From Virgibacillus halotolerans (GTDB lineage: Bacteria > Bacillota > Bacilli > Bacillales > Amphibacillaceae): 64,000 nucleotides of DNA. Below the pieces are notes generated by a model. The model searched no databases and was not told where the DNA came from. It saw only the letters and a program-made list of their open reading frames with translations. Positions within the stretch are counted from its first letter, which is position 1, and every line of letters starts with the position of its first letter. The position numbers and the translations under genes were made by a program. Positions 18,749-25,542 of the stretch are shown here, piece by piece. Location of the stretch: the NCBI RefSeq assembly GCF_016908515.1, contig NZ_JAFBEA010000014.1, positions 38,505 through 102,504 of the forward strand, given 5' to 3'.

Positions 18749-18786
18749 AAATGATGCCAGACACTCACCCGGTGTCTGGCATCATT
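18749..18786 (-). terminator. Terminator after pepF
   Basis: The minus-strand stem ATGATGCCAGACAC with GTGTCTGGCATCAT is followed by TTTTG. Confidence 0.85.
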
Positions 18787-18791
18787 AAAAG

Positions 18792-20489
18792 TTATAACGC
18801 TTTATCATCAATGGCATCTAACCAATCGTCAACTGCTTTTACAATAGATTCGACTGTGCCTTCTTCAAATGGAGAACGAAGATTTGCTGCTTCCACCAAT
18901 TCGAGAAACGGTTTTGATCCACCTAGTTTGCATAAGTGATAATAGTCATGCCATGCACTTTCCTGATCATCACGTGACTTTTTCCAGAACTGAAAAGCAC
19001 AGACTTGTGCGAGTGTGTAATCAATATAATAAAATGGAATTTCATAAATATGGCTCTGTCGCTGCCAGAAAGCTCCTGCCTCTAAATAGGTGATCCCATC
19101 ATAATCACGATGTGGGAGGTACGTTTCTTCTAATTTCTTCCATGCAACCTTACGTTCATCTGGTGTCCAGTTTGGATTTTCATAGATCAAATGCTGGAAT
19201 TCATCTACAGCCACACCATATGGCAGGAATTGTAGTGTATCAGCTAAATGGGAATATCTATATTTATCCGCATCTTCTTTAAAGAAAAGCTCCATCCAGG
19301 GCCACGTGAAAAATTCCATGCTCATCGAATGGATTTCTGCGGCTTCACTTGTTGGAAAGCGATATTCAGGGACAGCTATATCTCGGCTGGAATAGAACTG
19401 GAATGCGTGACCTGCTTCATGTGTGAGCACATCGATGTCGCCTGAAGTCCCATTAAAATTAGAAAAGATAAAAGGTGATTGGTAATCTTCAATGAATGTA
19501 CAATACCCACCAGATTCTTTCCCTTTTTTGGCTTCCAAATCCATTAGATTACGATCCAGCATGTAGTGGAAGAACGCATCCGTTTCGGCTGATAGTTCGC
19601 TGTACATTTTTGTGCCATTTTCAACAATCCATCCGGGTGGACCTTTTGGTGTCGCATTACCAGACTTAAATGTGAAACCTTCATCATAAAACTTTAAGGC
19701 ATCAACACCAATTCGTTCCGCTTGTTTCTCATATAACTTTGTGACTAGCGGAACAACATAATCCCGTACTTGTTTACGGAAAACATGAACCATTTCTGCG
19801 TCATAATCAATCCGCTGCATCCGTTTATAGCCGAGTTCAACGAAGTTTTTATAGCCTAATGTTGTCGCTATTTCATGACGCGTTTTTACAAGCTGATCGT
19901 AGATATCATCGAACTTCGCTACGTGTCCCTCATAGAATCCAAAACTTGCCTCTACAGCTTTTTTTCGTGTGGAGCGATCCTTATTTTGGGAGAATGGTGT
20001 AAGCTGTGCAATAGTATAGGTTTCTCCTTGGAATTCCACTTCTGCTGAAGCCACTAGTTTAGCGTATTCTGATGATAGTCTGTTTTCTTTTTGCAGTAAA
20101 TGAATCACTTCTGGCGAAAAAGACTGAATCTCGAGATCTGCAATAGAAAAAAATTGTGATCCCCATTGCGCCTCTAATTGTTCGCGATAGGAAGATTTCA
20201 CTAACGCTTTATAAAATTCCGTACTGAGTGCTTGCAGTTCAGGTTCGAGTTCATCAAAGAAATCCCGTTCTTTTTGATAAAATGCATCATTTGTATTAAT
20301 TGTAGCTCTGATATATACCAATTCAGAAAGGGTGGACAAACGATTGCGAAAGGTATTAATTTCCTCCATTGCCTTGGTAGCTTTATTGAATGAGTCAGCA
20401 GCTTTAAAGTCCTGTAGTAATCCGCTGAACTTGTCCTTCTCTTCCTGTAAATTCGGCCGTTCATACGTATAATCTTCAAAAGTTATCAT
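18792..20489 (-). CDS. pepF: M3 family oligoendopeptidase F
   Basis: The 565-residue cytoplasmic zinc metallopeptidase cleaves short peptides. The zinc motif HEAGH lies at about residue 355 (DVLTHEAGHAFQFY), with the third ligand region EIHSMSMEFFTWPWME after it. The N-terminal helical cap (DYTYERPNLQEEKDKF) and the C-terminal EAGAFWQRQSHIYEIPFYYIDYTLA stretch are typical of the short M3 group of Bacilli. It forms a single-gene unit with its own terminator. The family assignment is firm; the physiological peptides are not known. Confidence 0.93.
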   Translation of the reverse strand: MITFEDYTYERPNLQEEKDKFSGLLQDFKAADSFNKATKAMEEINTFRNRLSTLSELVYIRATINTNDAFYQKERDFFDELEPELQALSTEFYKALVKSSYREQLEAQWGSQFFSIADLEIQSFSPEVIHLLQKENRLSSEYAKLVASAEVEFQGETYTIAQLTPFSQNKDRSTRKKAVEASFGFYEGHVAKFDDIYDQLVKTRHEIATTLGYKNFVELGYKRMQRIDYDAEMVHVFRKQVRDYVVPLVTKLYEKQAERIGVDALKFYDEGFTFKSGNATPKGPPGWIVENGTKMYSELSAETDAFFHYMLDRNLMDLEAKKGKESGGYCTFIEDYQSPFIFSNFNGTSGDIDVLTHEAGHAFQFYSSRDIAVPEYRFPTSEAAEIHSMSMEFFTWPWMELFFKEDADKYRYSHLADTLQFLPYGVAVDEFQHLIYENPNWTPDERKVAWKKLEETYLPHRDYDGITYLEAGAFWQRQSHIYEIPFYYIDYTLAQVCAFQFWKKSRDDQESAWHDYYHLCKLGGSKPFLELVEAANLRSPFEEGTVESIVKAVDDWLDAIDDKAL

Positions 20490-20621
20490 GATATTTCCCC
20501 CTCATCTATACTAATTATTCAACATGACGTGAAAAAAATCCTCTTTTTTGTCTCTGATTTTACGGTTTTTTTGCACCTGTGATATACTAAATCTAATCGT
20601 TCAGCGCTAAAGGAGCATAAA

Positions 20622-20849
20622 ATGAAACCAAAGTTTGAATTGACCAAGCAACAAAAAGATGAATTGACTGGATTAATTCAGGATTATTTTGCAAAAGAAA
20701 GGGAAGAGGATATTGGCAATTTGGCTGCCATGCTCATCTTGGATTTTTTTGTAGAGGAACTTGCGCCCGTGTTCTATAATAAAGGGGTAGAAGATAGTCA
20801 TGTCTTTATGATCGAAAAAATTGACGATTTATATGGCATCCAGAAATAA
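20622..20849 (+). CDS. DUF2164 family protein
   Basis: A 75-residue cytoplasmic protein, acidic and helical, with conserved KEREEDIGNLAAMLILDFFVEELAP and YNKGVEDS. The function of the family is unknown. AAAGGAG precedes the ATG. The next gene starts 26 bases downstream and is probably co-transcribed. Confidence 0.85.
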   Translation: MKPKFELTKQQKDELTGLIQDYFAKEREEDIGNLAAMLILDFFVEELAPVFYNKGVEDSHVFMIEKIDDLYGIQK

Positions 20850-20875
20850 GATCCGAAGAAAGGGGCATCATAGAA

Positions 20876-21070
20876 ATGACAGTGGATGGTAGGTATCGTG
20901 ATCAGGTTTATCCAGGTTTAGAAGTTGATATTGTGTTAAAGAAAGACCAACGAACAGGAAAGACAACAGCGGGGATTGTAAAGGATTTATTAACGAATTC
21001 CAAGTTTCATCCGCATGGTATTAAAGTTCGCTTGGAGGATGGGCAAGTAGGAAGAATTCATTCGAGATAA
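20876..21070 (+). CDS. ywbE: YwbE family protein
   Basis: A 64-residue basic protein of the YwbE family (DUF2196). The whole chain is one small beta-rich domain with VDIVLKKDQRTGKTTAGIVKD and HPHGIKVRLEDGQVGRI, a KOW/S1-like RNA-binding style. The molecular function is not established. It likely shares a transcript with the preceding DUF2164 gene. Confidence 0.9.
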   Translation: MTVDGRYRDQVYPGLEVDIVLKKDQRTGKTTAGIVKDLLTNSKFHPHGIKVRLEDGQVGRIHSR

Positions 21071-21173
21071 ATTTGTCAAAATTCAGCTGGCCTCAGACAA
21101 GAGCTGATTGACTTTATAACTGTTCAACTGTAAACTATAGTCAGTGATATATTTATATTAACGAGGTGAAATC

Positions 21174-21455
21174 ATGATTCAATCCGTCTTTACAATCGGT
21201 ATTATTTTAGTTATCGTGGCAGTTGCGTTGAGTGTCATTTTATTAAAAGCAACACCAAATGAAAAGTTTACCGGCTATTATCCAAACTTTATTCTCATGG
21301 CAGCTGGACTAATTCTTCTATTAATCGCTACATATAATAAGATAGAAGTAATGGGTGCTGGTCTTGGTGGTTGGGGCATCGCCTGTTTATTTGCTGGTGC
21401 AATTGGCGCTGTCATTGCATCTATCGTGGATTCATACGCAAACGCAAATGCATAA
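21174..21455 (+). CDS. Small membrane protein, YesK-like
   Basis: A 93-residue protein with three membrane helices (about 3-24, 37-56 and 63-87) and a GGWGIACLFAGAIGAV glycine-rich third helix. GAGGTGA lies upstream of ATG 21174. It resembles the YesK family of Bacillus in length and layout, but this is pattern recall rather than a diagnostic motif. Function unknown. A strong terminator follows. Confidence 0.6.
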   Translation: MIQSVFTIGIILVIVAVALSVILLKATPNEKFTGYYPNFILMAAGLILLLIATYNKIEVMGAGLGGWGIACLFAGAIGAVIASIVDSYANANA

Positions 21456-21461
21456 TGTACG

Positions 21462-21501
21462 AAAAGCCGCGGAATTATCTAGTTGATTCCGCGGCTTTTT
21501 A
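21462..21501. terminator. Bidirectional terminator
   Basis: AAAAGCCGCGGAAT pairs with ATTCCGCGGCTTTT. It lies between the YesK-like gene and the converging cvfB. Confidence 0.92.
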
Positions 21502-21506
21502 ATTTA

Positions 21507-22358
21507 CTATAATAAATACGTGTTTCCCTCACGTTGCTCTACTTTTCCTTGTTTCATCAATCTACCAAGCGCACGTTTGAATGCTGCCTTACTCATATTA
21601 AAGGTACCACGGATATCTTCCGGATCACTTTTATCGTTAAACGGAATCATTCCGTCATTGGCTTGTAAATGGTTCGTGATAGCATCTGCGTCTTCATCTA
21701 AACTATCTTGTTTAAGTGGACGTAGTGAAACATTTAGCGTGCCGTCTTCCTTTACCTCAATGACACGTCCTTGAACAAGCTCTCCAAGACGCGGTTCTTC
21801 TTTGCGTTCGGTATGATGGATAAATCCACGATAGTCGTCTGTCGTGATGATGGCAGTTCCTTCTCTACTTGTGAAATAAACCCAGCCGCTGATCGGCTTG
21901 TTCAGCAGATCCTCTGGTGCCAATTCAATCTCTCTTGCTATGACACCTTCTGTTGCTGGAATGGCAAGCAGCCGTCCATTCTGATCTTTACCTAATGTAA
22001 CAAGAAGCTTGTCGCCGGCTTTCGGCCAAACATCTTCATATAAAGGCAGATCATCAACAGATACGAGCATTTCTTTCGCGATACCAATATGAACAAAGAC
22101 ACCTAATTTGGGAATGACTTCTACGACCTCTGCCCAGTCATATGCATCCATTTGAACGGATGGCAGTGCAGTTGTCGCTGTTACATTTCCTTTTTTGTCA
22201 TTGTATAAAAATACATCGACAGTTTCGTTTTCTTCCAGTTCATTTTCTGCTTCATTAAGATGTAAGAGCGCTTCGTCCATCTCTTTTTGCAACACATATC
22301 CAGTATCAATTTTACGTAGTACGGTCATGGTTTGAATCGTTCCTAATGGTAATGTCAT
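21507..22358 (-). CDS. cvfB: RNA-binding virulence regulator CvfB (YitL)
   Basis: The 283-residue protein has three S1-like OB folds followed by a winged-helix domain. The N-terminus MTLPLGTIQTMTVLRKIDTGYVL, the S1 segment VVEVIPKLGVFVHIGI and the C-terminal wing GTFNMSKAAFKRALGRLMKQGKVEQ are typical. In staphylococci CvfB binds RNA and affects agr-dependent expression; here it is better viewed as an RNA-binding protein of unknown role. GAGAGAAGG precedes the ATG at 22356-22358. A long structured RNA ending in a terminator lies just upstream on the same strand. Confidence 0.92.
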   Translation of the reverse strand: MTLPLGTIQTMTVLRKIDTGYVLQKEMDEALLHLNEAENELEENETVDVFLYNDKKGNVTATTALPSVQMDAYDWAEVVEVIPKLGVFVHIGIAKEMLVSVDDLPLYEDVWPKAGDKLLVTLGKDQNGRLLAIPATEGVIAREIELAPEDLLNKPISGWVYFTSREGTAIITTDDYRGFIHHTERKEEPRLGELVQGRVIEVKEDGTLNVSLRPLKQDSLDEDADAITNHLQANDGMIPFNDKSDPEDIRGTFNMSKAAFKRALGRLMKQGKVEQREGNTYLL

Positions 22359-22397
22359 GATATAAAAACCTTCTCTCGTTTATTTTTGTTATGTATT

Positions 22398-22434
22398 GGA
22401 AAAGGGGCACCCTTCTATTAAGAGTACCCCTTTG
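22398..22434 (-). terminator. Terminator of the structured RNA upstream of cvfB
   Basis: On the minus strand an 11-bp stem (GGGGTACTCTT with GAAGGGTGCCCC, G-U pairs allowed) is followed by TTTT. It lies 40 bases before the cvfB start. Confidence 0.8.
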
Positions 22435-22775
22435 ATTCTAAAGTAACGCATAAGTTTCATTTTATTTTTATCCCGATTGTTTCGGGTGGGAAATTCTTCT
22501 CAGTGTGCTTTTTAATTACGGTGCTAATTGCCGCAAAAGCATTCGATTTTATTATTGACTTCTTTATTCGAACCTGGTGATACCCAGATTGTTTAAAAGA
22601 ATTTCACTTTAACCGCGGTACATGTTCCACTGGGTGTTCTCTAACTTAAGCAACGTAAGCCCTACCTGCTCTTACGTCCTTGCGACCCCTTAGTCGCGCC
22701 AGTGTGAATAAGCTTCTTCAAAAACATTACGTAGAATGCCAGAATAACTTATTTGTTACTTCATATTTTTCAACT
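22398..22775 (-). ncRNA. Unrecognised structured RNA or long leader upstream of cvfB
   Basis: No coding frame covers this stretch, but the minus strand shows many hairpins. CACTGG pairs with CCAGTG to enclose GCGAC/GTCGC and ACGTAAG/CTTACGT stems. CTGG-loop-CCAG, AATTA-loop-TAATT and CCCGA-loop-TCGGG follow, then a terminator. A promoter-like TTGACA lies at 22804-22809. Signatures of tmRNA, RNase P RNA, SRP RNA, 6S RNA and T-box leaders were looked for and not seen. It may be an independent small RNA or an attenuated leader of cvfB. Bounds are approximate. Confidence 0.6.
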
Positions 22776-22780
22776 TTACT

Positions 22781-22809
22781 ATAATCTCATATATACGGGA
22801 GTTTGTCAA
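22781..22809 (-). promoter_or_regulatory. Promoter-like element for the structured RNA
   Basis: Minus-strand TTGACA (22804-22809) has GATTAT 17 bases downstream, or TATAGT at 20 bases. The -35 box is perfect and the -10 box imperfect. Confidence 0.5.
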
Positions 22810-22945
22810 GTTCTTACAAATCCCGCTTTGAAAATATTATCTCCACCAACTTCATTCATGGATATATAAAATAAAGCGAAAGCAACAATAATGGAATATT
22901 TTCAGCTAAGAGTACATGGATGCCTGTAGTAAACGGAAATGGTAA

Positions 22946-23029
22946 GACGTTAACGTTAATATCACACCAGTCGTAGGGGTAATTGTTGGAGAATGTGCCT
23001 TGCTATTTGGGAAGGATGTATTTTTGTGA
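22946..23029 (+). pseudogene. Possible remnant of an EamA/DMT transporter C-terminus
   Basis: A short frame between two stops reads DVNVNITPVVGVIVGECALLF and continues to FL-stop, like the ninth helix of EamA transporters. No start or upstream coding frame survives. The fragment is too short for certainty. Confidence 0.25.
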
Positions 23030-23072
23030 TACATTTATTGTTAGGAAATATAAATAATGGAGGAACGAAACA

Positions 23073-23591
23073 ATGACTACAGAAATTACTTTACGTGTGT
23101 TGGAAAAAGAAGACTTGGCGTTTATTCATAAGTTGAATAACAATCCTGATATTATGTCGTTTTGGTTCGAGGAGGCCCATCAATCCATGGCTGGTTTACA
23201 GCGGGCTTATGATAAACAAATGGATAACGAACATCAAAGGGACTTTATAATGGAAGAGAATGGTAAAAGGCTTGGCCTCGTTCAATTGGCTTTCATTGAT
23301 CTTATTCATCGGAAAGCTGAATTTACGATTATGATCGACCCATCACAGCAGGGGAATGGCTATGCAAGTAAGGCAACGCGGCTTGCAATGGATTATGCCT
23401 TTCAGATGTTAAATTTACATAAACTCTACTTATTTGTAGATGAAGCGAATGAAAAAGCGATTCATATTTATAAAAAAGTTGGTTTTAGCGTGGATGCAAC
23501 ATTAAAAGATGAATTTTTCATCAATGGAACCTATCGTAATGCGGTAATTATGAGTATATTTCAGAAAGACTATCAGGCGCTTTATCAATAA
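23073..23591 (+). CDS. speG: Spermidine N-acetyltransferase SpeG
   Basis: The 172-residue GNAT acetyltransferase transfers acetyl from acetyl-CoA to spermidine or spermine. It aligns end to end with E. coli SpeG: LRVLEKEDLAFIHKLNNN, the acetyl-CoA loop QQGNGYA, NLHKLYLFVDEANEKAIHIY and the C-terminal DEFFINGTYRNAVIM. The acidic residues of the allosteric polyamine site (MSFWFEEAH) are present. A GGAGG site precedes the ATG. It is not in an operon with polyamine biosynthesis genes. A tiny membrane peptide gene follows. Confidence 0.93.
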   Translation: MTTEITLRVLEKEDLAFIHKLNNNPDIMSFWFEEAHQSMAGLQRAYDKQMDNEHQRDFIMEENGKRLGLVQLAFIDLIHRKAEFTIMIDPSQQGNGYASKATRLAMDYAFQMLNLHKLYLFVDEANEKAIHIYKKVGFSVDATLKDEFFINGTYRNAVIMSIFQKDYQALYQ

Positions 23592-23647
23592 GATATGTAT
23601 ACGCACAACAAAAGGCTATGTTTACCCTGTGTGAAAGGATGGATGAT

Positions 23648-23716
23648 ATGTTACGGATCATATTAATGATCTTAGGAGCTATCGTTTTAATTGGTTGGAT
23701 TATTACGATACTTTAA
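23648..23716 (+). CDS. Putative 22-residue membrane peptide
   Basis: The frame MLRIILMILGAIVLIGWIITIL fills one membrane helix and ends in TAA. AAAGG lies nine bases before the ATG. It sits between speG and the SDR gene, 25 bases before the latter start. Such single-helix peptides occur in Bacillaceae, but only its ribosome binding site and composition support it. Confidence 0.45.
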   Translation: MLRIILMILGAIVLIGWIITIL

Positions 23717-23741
23717 ATTTAATAGGGGGGAGTGAATACAA

Positions 23742-24533
23742 ATGGATCTTCAGTTAAAAGGAAAGTCGGTTATCGTTACTGCCGCAAGTAAAGGACTTGG
23801 AAAAGCTGTTGCCATGGCCTTCGCGCATGAAGGCGCACATGTGTTAATCGGTAGCCGGAATGAAGCAACACTGCAATCCGCTGTTACAGACATCAAACAG
23901 GAAACCGGCAATGAACAGGTGGACTATGTGGTATGTGATATGAAAAACCCAAAGGACATTAGTGGACTTGTAGAAAAGGCGGTATCCTGGAACGGCACGG
24001 TTGATGTACTAATCAACAATGCGGGAGGACCGCCAGCAGGGAAATTCATGGACATGGGTGATGATGATTGGTATCATGCTTTTGAATTAAATTTACTCAG
24101 TTTTATTCGAGCAACTCGGGCAGTTGTTCCGCATATGAAAAAACAGCAAAAAGGACACATTGTTAATTTAGCTTCCTCATCAATTAAACAAACTCTGAAT
24201 AATTTGGTTCTTTCCAATACAATGCGACCAGGTATTGTTGGTTTAGCTAAATCCTTATCGCAGGAATTAGGCGGAGACAATATTCTTATTAATACAGTTG
24301 GACCAGGAACCATTGAAACCGATCGGATCGCAGAACTTAATCAAGTGCAAGCCGAACAGCAGGGAACTACAGTTGAGGCAATTAAATGGGATGCCCAGCA
24401 GCTTGTACCGATGAAGCGATATGGAAAGCCGGAAGAATTCGCCAAGGCCATTTTATTTTTAGCAAGCGGTGCGAATACGTATATAACAGGTCAGTCTCTT
24501 ATTGTTGATGGTGGACTTGTAAAATCATTATAA
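23742..24533 (+). CDS. SDR family oxidoreductase with altered active site
   Basis: The 263-residue Rossmann-fold protein has a cofactor loop TAASKGLGKA, DVLINNAGG, and the C-terminal GKPEEFAKAILFLASGANTYITGQSLIVDGG seen in FabG-like dehydrogenases. Where classical SDRs have YxxxK, this protein reads SNTMRPGIVGLAKSL, so the catalytic Tyr and Lys are replaced. The active-site Ser region (NLASSSIKQ) is present. An AGGGGGGAG site precedes the ATG. It belongs to a Bacillus SDR subgroup whose substrate is unknown; a changed catalytic mechanism or a different function is possible. Confidence 0.85.
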   Translation: MDLQLKGKSVIVTAASKGLGKAVAMAFAHEGAHVLIGSRNEATLQSAVTDIKQETGNEQVDYVVCDMKNPKDISGLVEKAVSWNGTVDVLINNAGGPPAGKFMDMGDDDWYHAFELNLLSFIRATRAVVPHMKKQQKGHIVNLASSSIKQTLNNLVLSNTMRPGIVGLAKSLSQELGGDNILINTVGPGTIETDRIAELNQVQAEQQGTTVEAIKWDAQQLVPMKRYGKPEEFAKAILFLASGANTYITGQSLIVDGGLVKSL

Positions 24534-24601
24534 AGTGAAACTTCATTCAGTAGGTGTTTTACTGCCCGTCAAACTGCGATAAATGTAAACTTCCACATAT
24601 A

Positions 24602-24646
24602 AAAATAGGATGAGGCTTATGTTAAAACCAATCCTCATCCTATTTT
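24602..24646 (-). terminator. Terminator after ytaF
   Basis: AAATAGGATGAGG pairs with CCTCATCCTATTT around a 17-base loop, with T-run on the minus strand side. Confidence 0.85.
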
Positions 24647-25263
24647 CACATGAAATTAGATATACCAAGTCCGATCAATAACAACGGAGGCAAAAATGTT
24701 AAGCGCTGAAGCAGTTTATTCTTGGATAACAGCACCCCGATTTTTATCCCGCAAAGTAGAAATAGACCACTCATACATGCTACTAAACCGGCTGTGAGTA
24801 ATGGCGAATAACCAAGCATGGAGGCGCCAAACCCAGCTCCAAATGCATCTAGAGCAAGTGCGATTCCAAGTAGTAATGCTTCACTGCTGGATATCGCACC
24901 AGACTGGTCTAAGTCCGCGTTATGAGGCGTTACCAATACTTCCTTAAGGTCATCAAGCCGATGCTTTACCGCCCCATCATTTCGATTAGTCTTTTCAGGG
25001 CGGAGGATATTATATAAGGAGAAGAGACCTAATAGGATTAAGATCACGCCTCCAAACATGCCTGCAATATCAGGTGAAATGAATGACCGAAGTACCGTAC
25101 CAAGGGTCATGGACGCCAACACGACGATACCGGAACAGAACATTATAATAATCAAAGCATGTATAGGAACCCGCACTTGACGCATCCCATATGTCATGCC
25201 AACACCAAATCCATCTAAGCTAACTGCAATTACTAAAAAAAGTAACCCCATATAAAACAGCAA
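24646..25263 (-). CDS. ytaF: Sporulation membrane protein YtaF (MntP/LysE-like)
   Basis: The product of about 205 residues has six membrane helices in two related halves, each with an intramembrane aspartate (AVSLDGFGVGMTYG and GIALALDAFGAGFGA). The central loop HNADLDQSGAISSSEALLLG resembles a calcium-binding EF-like stretch, typical of YtaF. The family is related to the manganese exporter MntP; YtaF is conserved in spore formers but its role is unclear. TTG 25263 fits the AGAAGGA site best, while TTG 25272 abuts the site and ATG 25251 is also possible. Confidence 0.88.
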   Translation of the reverse strand: MLFYMGLLFLVIAVSLDGFGVGMTYGMRQVRVPIHALIIIMFCSGIVVLASMTLGTVLRSFISPDIAGMFGGVILILLGLFSLYNILRPEKTNRNDGAVKHRLDDLKEVLVTPHNADLDQSGAISSSEALLLGIALALDAFGAGFGASMLGYSPLLTAGLVACMSGLFLLCGIKIGVLLSKNKLLQRLTFLPPLLLIGLGISNFM

Positions 25264-25292
25264 TATGATCAATCCTTCTTTATCTTCGTGGC

Positions 25293-25406
25293 GTTACTAA
25301 ATCTCCCGCCTCTTAAAGGCAGGTGATAAGTGCCACTAAGCTCCGAAATAAGTGTGACTTAGGCATCCGCTATTAGAGACCAGATGAATGCCAAGTTTTC
25401 TAATGA
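25293..25406 (+). repeat. Intergenic repeat, copy A
   Basis: The segment ends GAATGCCAAGTTTTCTA, shared exactly with copy B at 32440-32547. Upstream similarity includes AGGCATCCG, an imperfect hairpin and a GGCA-rich region. It contains a CTAAG/CTTAG hairpin. No coding capacity. Possibly a degraded mobile element end or a short structured RNA. Confidence 0.5.
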
Positions 25407-25542
25407 ATCTAGACTATTGTATGGAATGCGTTAGATATATGATTGGGCTTATTGCATAAGGAAGTGTTGACAATTCTTCCATGTAGGTTCTTATTTATGG
25501 TAAAATAAGATAAGAAGTATACATATAGAGAGGATTTTATTA

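Noticed and set aside
18640..18768. 43-residue N-terminal extension of the HAD phosphatase
   Set aside because: It covers G+C-rich intergenic repeat sequence and lacks a ribosome binding site; the ATG at 18639 has AAAGGAG.
22398..22800. T-box leader or RNase P RNA for the structured RNA
   Set aside because: A TACCGCGG string is present but not in the T-box context GGGTGGTACCGCG near the terminator, and the RNase P core GAGGAAAGTCC is absent.
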